Source: Parachlamydiales bacterium
GTDB lineage: Bacteria; Chlamydiota; Chlamydiia; Chlamydiales; SM23-39
DNA: 7,729 bases
NCBI GenBank assembly: GCA_003151315.1
Contig: PLXF01000185.1
Coordinates: 1 to 7,729, forward strand
Direction of reading: 5' to 3'
Shown here piece after piece: positions 5,632 to 7,729 of this stretch (its first letter is position 1; every line of letters starts with the position of its first letter). The position numbers and the translations under genes are program-made. The notes below the pieces were generated by a model, which had not been told where the DNA came from, did no database searches, and worked only from the letters and a program-made list of their open reading frames with translations.

Positions 5632-6957
5632 GTGAGTGCCCCCTTCTTCTTGTTACAAACACCGATTCTCCCCATTTTTTTCCTTTTAGGCTCCGCCCTT
5701 TTAAGCGCCTGCAGCACAGCTCTCCTGAGAATGGGGAAATTTAAGTCGAAAGAGCTCTTACGCTCCTCTAGCCCTCCCTTGTTCTTTTTCCACTCGATCA
5801 TCCGGAAGATCTCCCCTAAATGGGAATGGGAAAATCTCTACTTTACCCTATCGGTCAGTAAGCACATCCTCCTGATCTGCTATGCTATCTCCTCTTTATA
5901 CATCCTTTCGGGCAAATCGTACTTTAACCAAAATCTTTTTGAGAGCTCTTCAACGTCTCCCGGCTACCCACTCCTTGTGTTGGGCGCTTTTATTATAGCC
6001 GCCTCCCTTTTCCTCGATTTTATTTTTCGCCTATGGGCCACCGTTTGGAGCCGACCTCTCTTCCAATGTATCGCCCCTATCGTCTCCTTTTACCTTTTTC
6101 TCCTTTTTCCACTAGTGGGCCTCCTCTTGCAATCGACACGAGGACTAATGCGCAGACTTCCTCTAGAAGAGGAGGCGGCGGAGCAGCTCACCGATAAATC
6201 CAAATTGCGGGAAATGATCCGGGAATCGGAACTGCAACAGCACCTAGACCTGAACGACCAAAAATTCATCTCCTCGTTTGTCAATTTTAAAGAGCGGGTC
6301 GCTAAAGAGATCATGGTCCCGCGCGTCGATGTATTTAGCTTAGAAGCCGACACCCCCATTCGGGAAGCAGCTCGCCTGTTTGCAGAAGAAGGCTACAGCC
6401 GCATCCCGGTCTTTCGAGAAACGCTCGATCAGATTGTAGGGGTCATTTTATATAAAGATTTGTTGAGATATTACGCCGATCCCCAGCTCGATTTAGACGC
6501 CCCCTTGGAAAGTTTGGTCAAGCCGGTCCTTTACTCCCCTGAAAATAAGAAGATCGCCCAACTTTTACAGGAATTTAGAAGTAAACAGATCCATATGGCG
6601 ATCATCGTAGACGAATATGGGGGGACGGAAGGGATCGTCACGATCGAAGATATTTTGGAAGAGCTGGTGGGGGAAATCGAGGACGAGTATGACATTGGCG
6701 AAGACCTCCAATTTTGGCCCTTAGCTTCCGGCGGCTGGATCGTCGACGCGAAAATGAGTATCAACGACATTGAAGAGCAGATCGGGATCAAAATCCCCCC
6801 TGGAGCCGAATATGAGACCATCGGCGGGTATGTCTACCACTTCACCGGAACAATTCCCCACAAAGGGTGGCGCTTATTACGCGACAATTTTGAACTCGAA
6901 GTCATCAGCTCCGACGAGCGCTCGGTAAAAAAAATTAAAATCATACCCCGCCCGTAA
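5632..6957 (+). CDS. CNNM/CBS-pair/CorC_HlyC membrane protein (hemolysin C / CorC-type)
   Basis: This is a 441-residue inner-membrane protein of the CorC/HlyC/CNNM family, whose members are tied to magnesium or cobalt ion handling. The old label 'hemolysin' is not supported by function. The N-terminal part has four hydrophobic segments (about 8-32, 71-92, 111-137, 142-167). The first contains LLSACSTALLRMGK, a diverged form of the DUF21 'FSGSExAL' motif. An acidic linker (about 175-205) leads to two CBS motifs: EIMVPRVDVFSL with SRIPVF (227-261) and AIIVDEYGGTEGIVTIED (323-340). A C-terminal CorC_HlyC transporter-associated domain covers about 358-438 (with GGYVYH). The start is GTG 5632 with AGG at 5623-5625. 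The more obvious ATG 5630 is out of frame and meets TGA at once. It lies 18 nt after ybeY, in the same operon, as ybeX follows ybeY in E. coli. Confidence 0.9.
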   Translation: MSAPFFLLQTPILPIFFLLGSALLSACSTALLRMGKFKSKELLRSSSPPLFFFHSIIRKISPKWEWENLYFTLSVSKHILLICYAISSLYILSGKSYFNQNLFESSSTSPGYPLLVLGAFIIAASLFLDFIFRLWATVWSRPLFQCIAPIVSFYLFLLFPLVGLLLQSTRGLMRRLPLEEEAAEQLTDKSKLREMIRESELQQHLDLNDQKFISSFVNFKERVAKEIMVPRVDVFSLEADTPIREAARLFAEEGYSRIPVFRETLDQIVGVILYKDLLRYYADPQLDLDAPLESLVKPVLYSPENKKIAQLLQEFRSKQIHMAIIVDEYGGTEGIVTIEDILEELVGEIEDEYDIGEDLQFWPLASGGWIVDAKMSINDIEEQIGIKIPPGAEYETIGGYVYHFTGTIPHKGWRLLRDNFELEVISSDERSVKKIKIIPRP

Positions 6958-6985
6958 AACCTCTTTTAAATACCCCCCCCTCACA

Positions 6986-7086
6986 CCTCTCTGTGTTTCT
7001 CGGTGTTAAATTTCAGCCTTTCATTCACAGTCCCTTTATGCATAACCAGAATTTAACACCGAGAAGCACCAAGAAACACAGAGAGG
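6986..7086. repeat. Intergenic long inverted repeat, CACAGAG family, copy 3, arms of ~10-nt units
   Basis: The left arm 6986-7011 and right arm 7051-7086 are perfectly complementary in two 14-nt blocks (6986-6999 with 7073-7086; 6998-7011 with 7051-7064). A 10-nt excess lies in the right arm. The right arm reads as three adjacent 10-nt units: CACCGAGAAG, CACCAAGAAA and CACAGAGAGG (7057-7086). The left arm has two units in reverse complement (CCTCTCTGTG, TTTCTCGGTG). The loop is 39 nt. It lies 28 nt after the CBS-protein stop and is preceded by a run of eight C (6973-6980). It could end or stabilise the upstream mRNA. It contains no coding sequence. Confidence 0.85.
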
Positions 7087-7155
7087 CATAAGAGACGAGA
7101 TAATATCCCCAGTTTTTTAGGCAAAGACGCTACTTTCTTAGGGGTATTTCTCCCA

Positions 7156-7184
7156 TTGCCAAAGAATACGTCATTCGGCACAAT
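7156..7184 (+). promoter_or_regulatory. Possible promoter for the 3'-terminal gene
   Basis: TTGCCA (7156-7161, five of six to TTGACA) and CACAAT (7179-7184, four of six to TATAAT) are spaced by 17 nt. Transcription would begin near 7191, about 24 nt before ATG 7215. The -10 match is poor, so confidence is modest. Confidence 0.4.
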
Positions 7185-7214
7185 GGAATCCTCATTTGAC
7201 TTAAGGGGACAAGA

Positions 7215-7729
7215 ATGCGCCGATCGATCTGTTTCTGCGAACCTAGCGCCGCTTTAGCGGGGGATGCCGCTACCTGGAAATTTAACTACACGACTGCGAC
7301 AAACTTACCTAAAGGGGCCCGTCTGCGCTTCGATTTGTACAGCAAAGGGCGCCCCATTGACTGGCAAATTCCCCAAACCAACCTGAAAGAAAAAACTAAC
7401 GTTATTTGGGCGGAACTGCCTGAAGGAAAACCGTTCAGCGCCACCGAAATTGAACATCCTCAGCTTCTTACACCCTGCTTTGAATTTGTCCTCCCCGCAG
7501 AAGTGAAATCGGGAGACACCATCACGATCTATATGGGCTCGACCGATAAAGATCCGAAAAAGGGAAACACTGCGCAAAAGTTCGTTCAAAGAAGGCGCCC
7601 TTTCAATCTCTATATCGATCCCAAAGGAAAAGGCGATTATAAAGAAGCGGAAGTGTTTAACCTCGACGTCCGAGGTAATGTCCTGAAAACACTGCGCATC
7701 ATTGCCCCTTCTCTCGTCGCCCGAAATAA
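7215..7729 (+). CDS. Uncharacterised protein, N-terminal 171 codons (3' partial)
   Basis: The frame from ATG 7215 is open to the window end (171 codons plus 2 nt), so the gene is truncated by the window. The TAA-like last three bases are out of frame. AAGGGG at 7203-7208 gives a good ribosome binding site 6 nt before the ATG. The product starts MRRSICFCEPSAALAGDAATW and has no signal peptide or membrane helix. It looks beta-rich and soluble (KGARLRFDLYSKGRPIDWQI, then VIWAELPEGK, FEFVLPAEVKSGDTITIYMG), with RRRPFNLYIDPKGKGDY and LDVRGNVL towards the visible end. The pattern resembles an N-terminal beta-sandwich placed before a larger catalytic part. I do not recognise the family securely. A candidate, from memory only, is the conserved hypothetical protein of about 600 residues found shortly after the CBS gene in C. 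trachomatis (CT425), possibly DUF3604-like. Confidence 0.8.
   Translation, partial: MRRSICFCEPSAALAGDAATWKFNYTTATNLPKGARLRFDLYSKGRPIDWQIPQTNLKEKTNVIWAELPEGKPFSATEIEHPQLLTPCFEFVLPAEVKSGDTITIYMGSTDKDPKKGNTAQKFVQRRRPFNLYIDPKGKGDYKEAEVFNLDVRGNVLKTLRIIAPSLVARN

Noticed and set aside
5615..5635. Mini-frame ATG 5615 to TGA 5635 before the CBS-protein gene, possible leader peptide.
   Set aside because: Only six codons, overlapping the GTG start region; nothing marks it as a conserved leader or attenuator.
118..7589. Minus-strand open frames of 60-120 codons opposite the real genes, and the plus-strand frame 3442-3630.
   Set aside because: They lie entirely within or opposite well-supported genes, show no recognisable family features and lack ribosome binding sites.
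1..7729. CRISPR arrays, tRNA or rRNA genes, and defence systems.
   Set aside because: No regularly spaced direct repeats with spacers, no cloverleaf pattern and no nuclease/antitoxin gene set were seen; the repeats present are dispersed palindromes.

Overview
The window looks like a chromosomal segment of a member of the Chlamydiae, most likely an environmental (amoeba-associated) lineage rather than Chlamydia itself. The main evidence is a 52-codon gene (5015-5173) that matches the small basic 'PVC signature protein' family. It sits directly before ybeY and a CBS-domain/CorC-like gene, an order I recall (unchecked) from the Chlamydia trachomatis CT421.1-CT423 region. Base composition looks balanced by eye (not counted). 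All genes read on the + strand, and both window edges cut genes.

Layout. (1) 1-1488: the 3' two thirds of RNase R, with an in-frame TAA at 79-81 between the cold-shock part and the catalytic RNB domain. (2) 1489-1773: intergenic, with an imperfect long inverted repeat and a weak promoter candidate. (3) 1774-4550: a probable operon of an ATP-grasp ligase, two tandem DUF502 membrane proteins (4-nt overlap) and a HolC-like DNA polymerase III chi subunit (14-nt overlap). (4) 4551-4844: intergenic, with a second inverted repeat and a good sigma70-type promoter. (5) 4845-6957: a tight cluster of two small basic proteins, YbeY and a membrane CNNM/CBS/CorC_HlyC protein. (6) 6958-7214: intergenic, with a third and most elaborate inverted repeat and a promoter candidate. 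(7) 7215-7729: the first 171 codons of an uncharacterised protein that runs off the window.

Functionally, the recognisable theme is RNA and ribosome maintenance. RNase R and YbeY are known in E. coli to cooperate in 16S rRNA maturation and removal of defective 70S ribosomes. The PVC signature protein has been proposed to be ribosome-associated, and it is co-transcribed here with ybeY. I did not find a clearly new defence or mobile system. The most unusual points are the RNase R stop codon, the three intergenic inverted repeats built from about 10-bp degenerate units, the His-to-Asp change at the third metal-ligand position of YbeY, the HolC/DUF502 operon, and the unassigned ATP-grasp enzyme.
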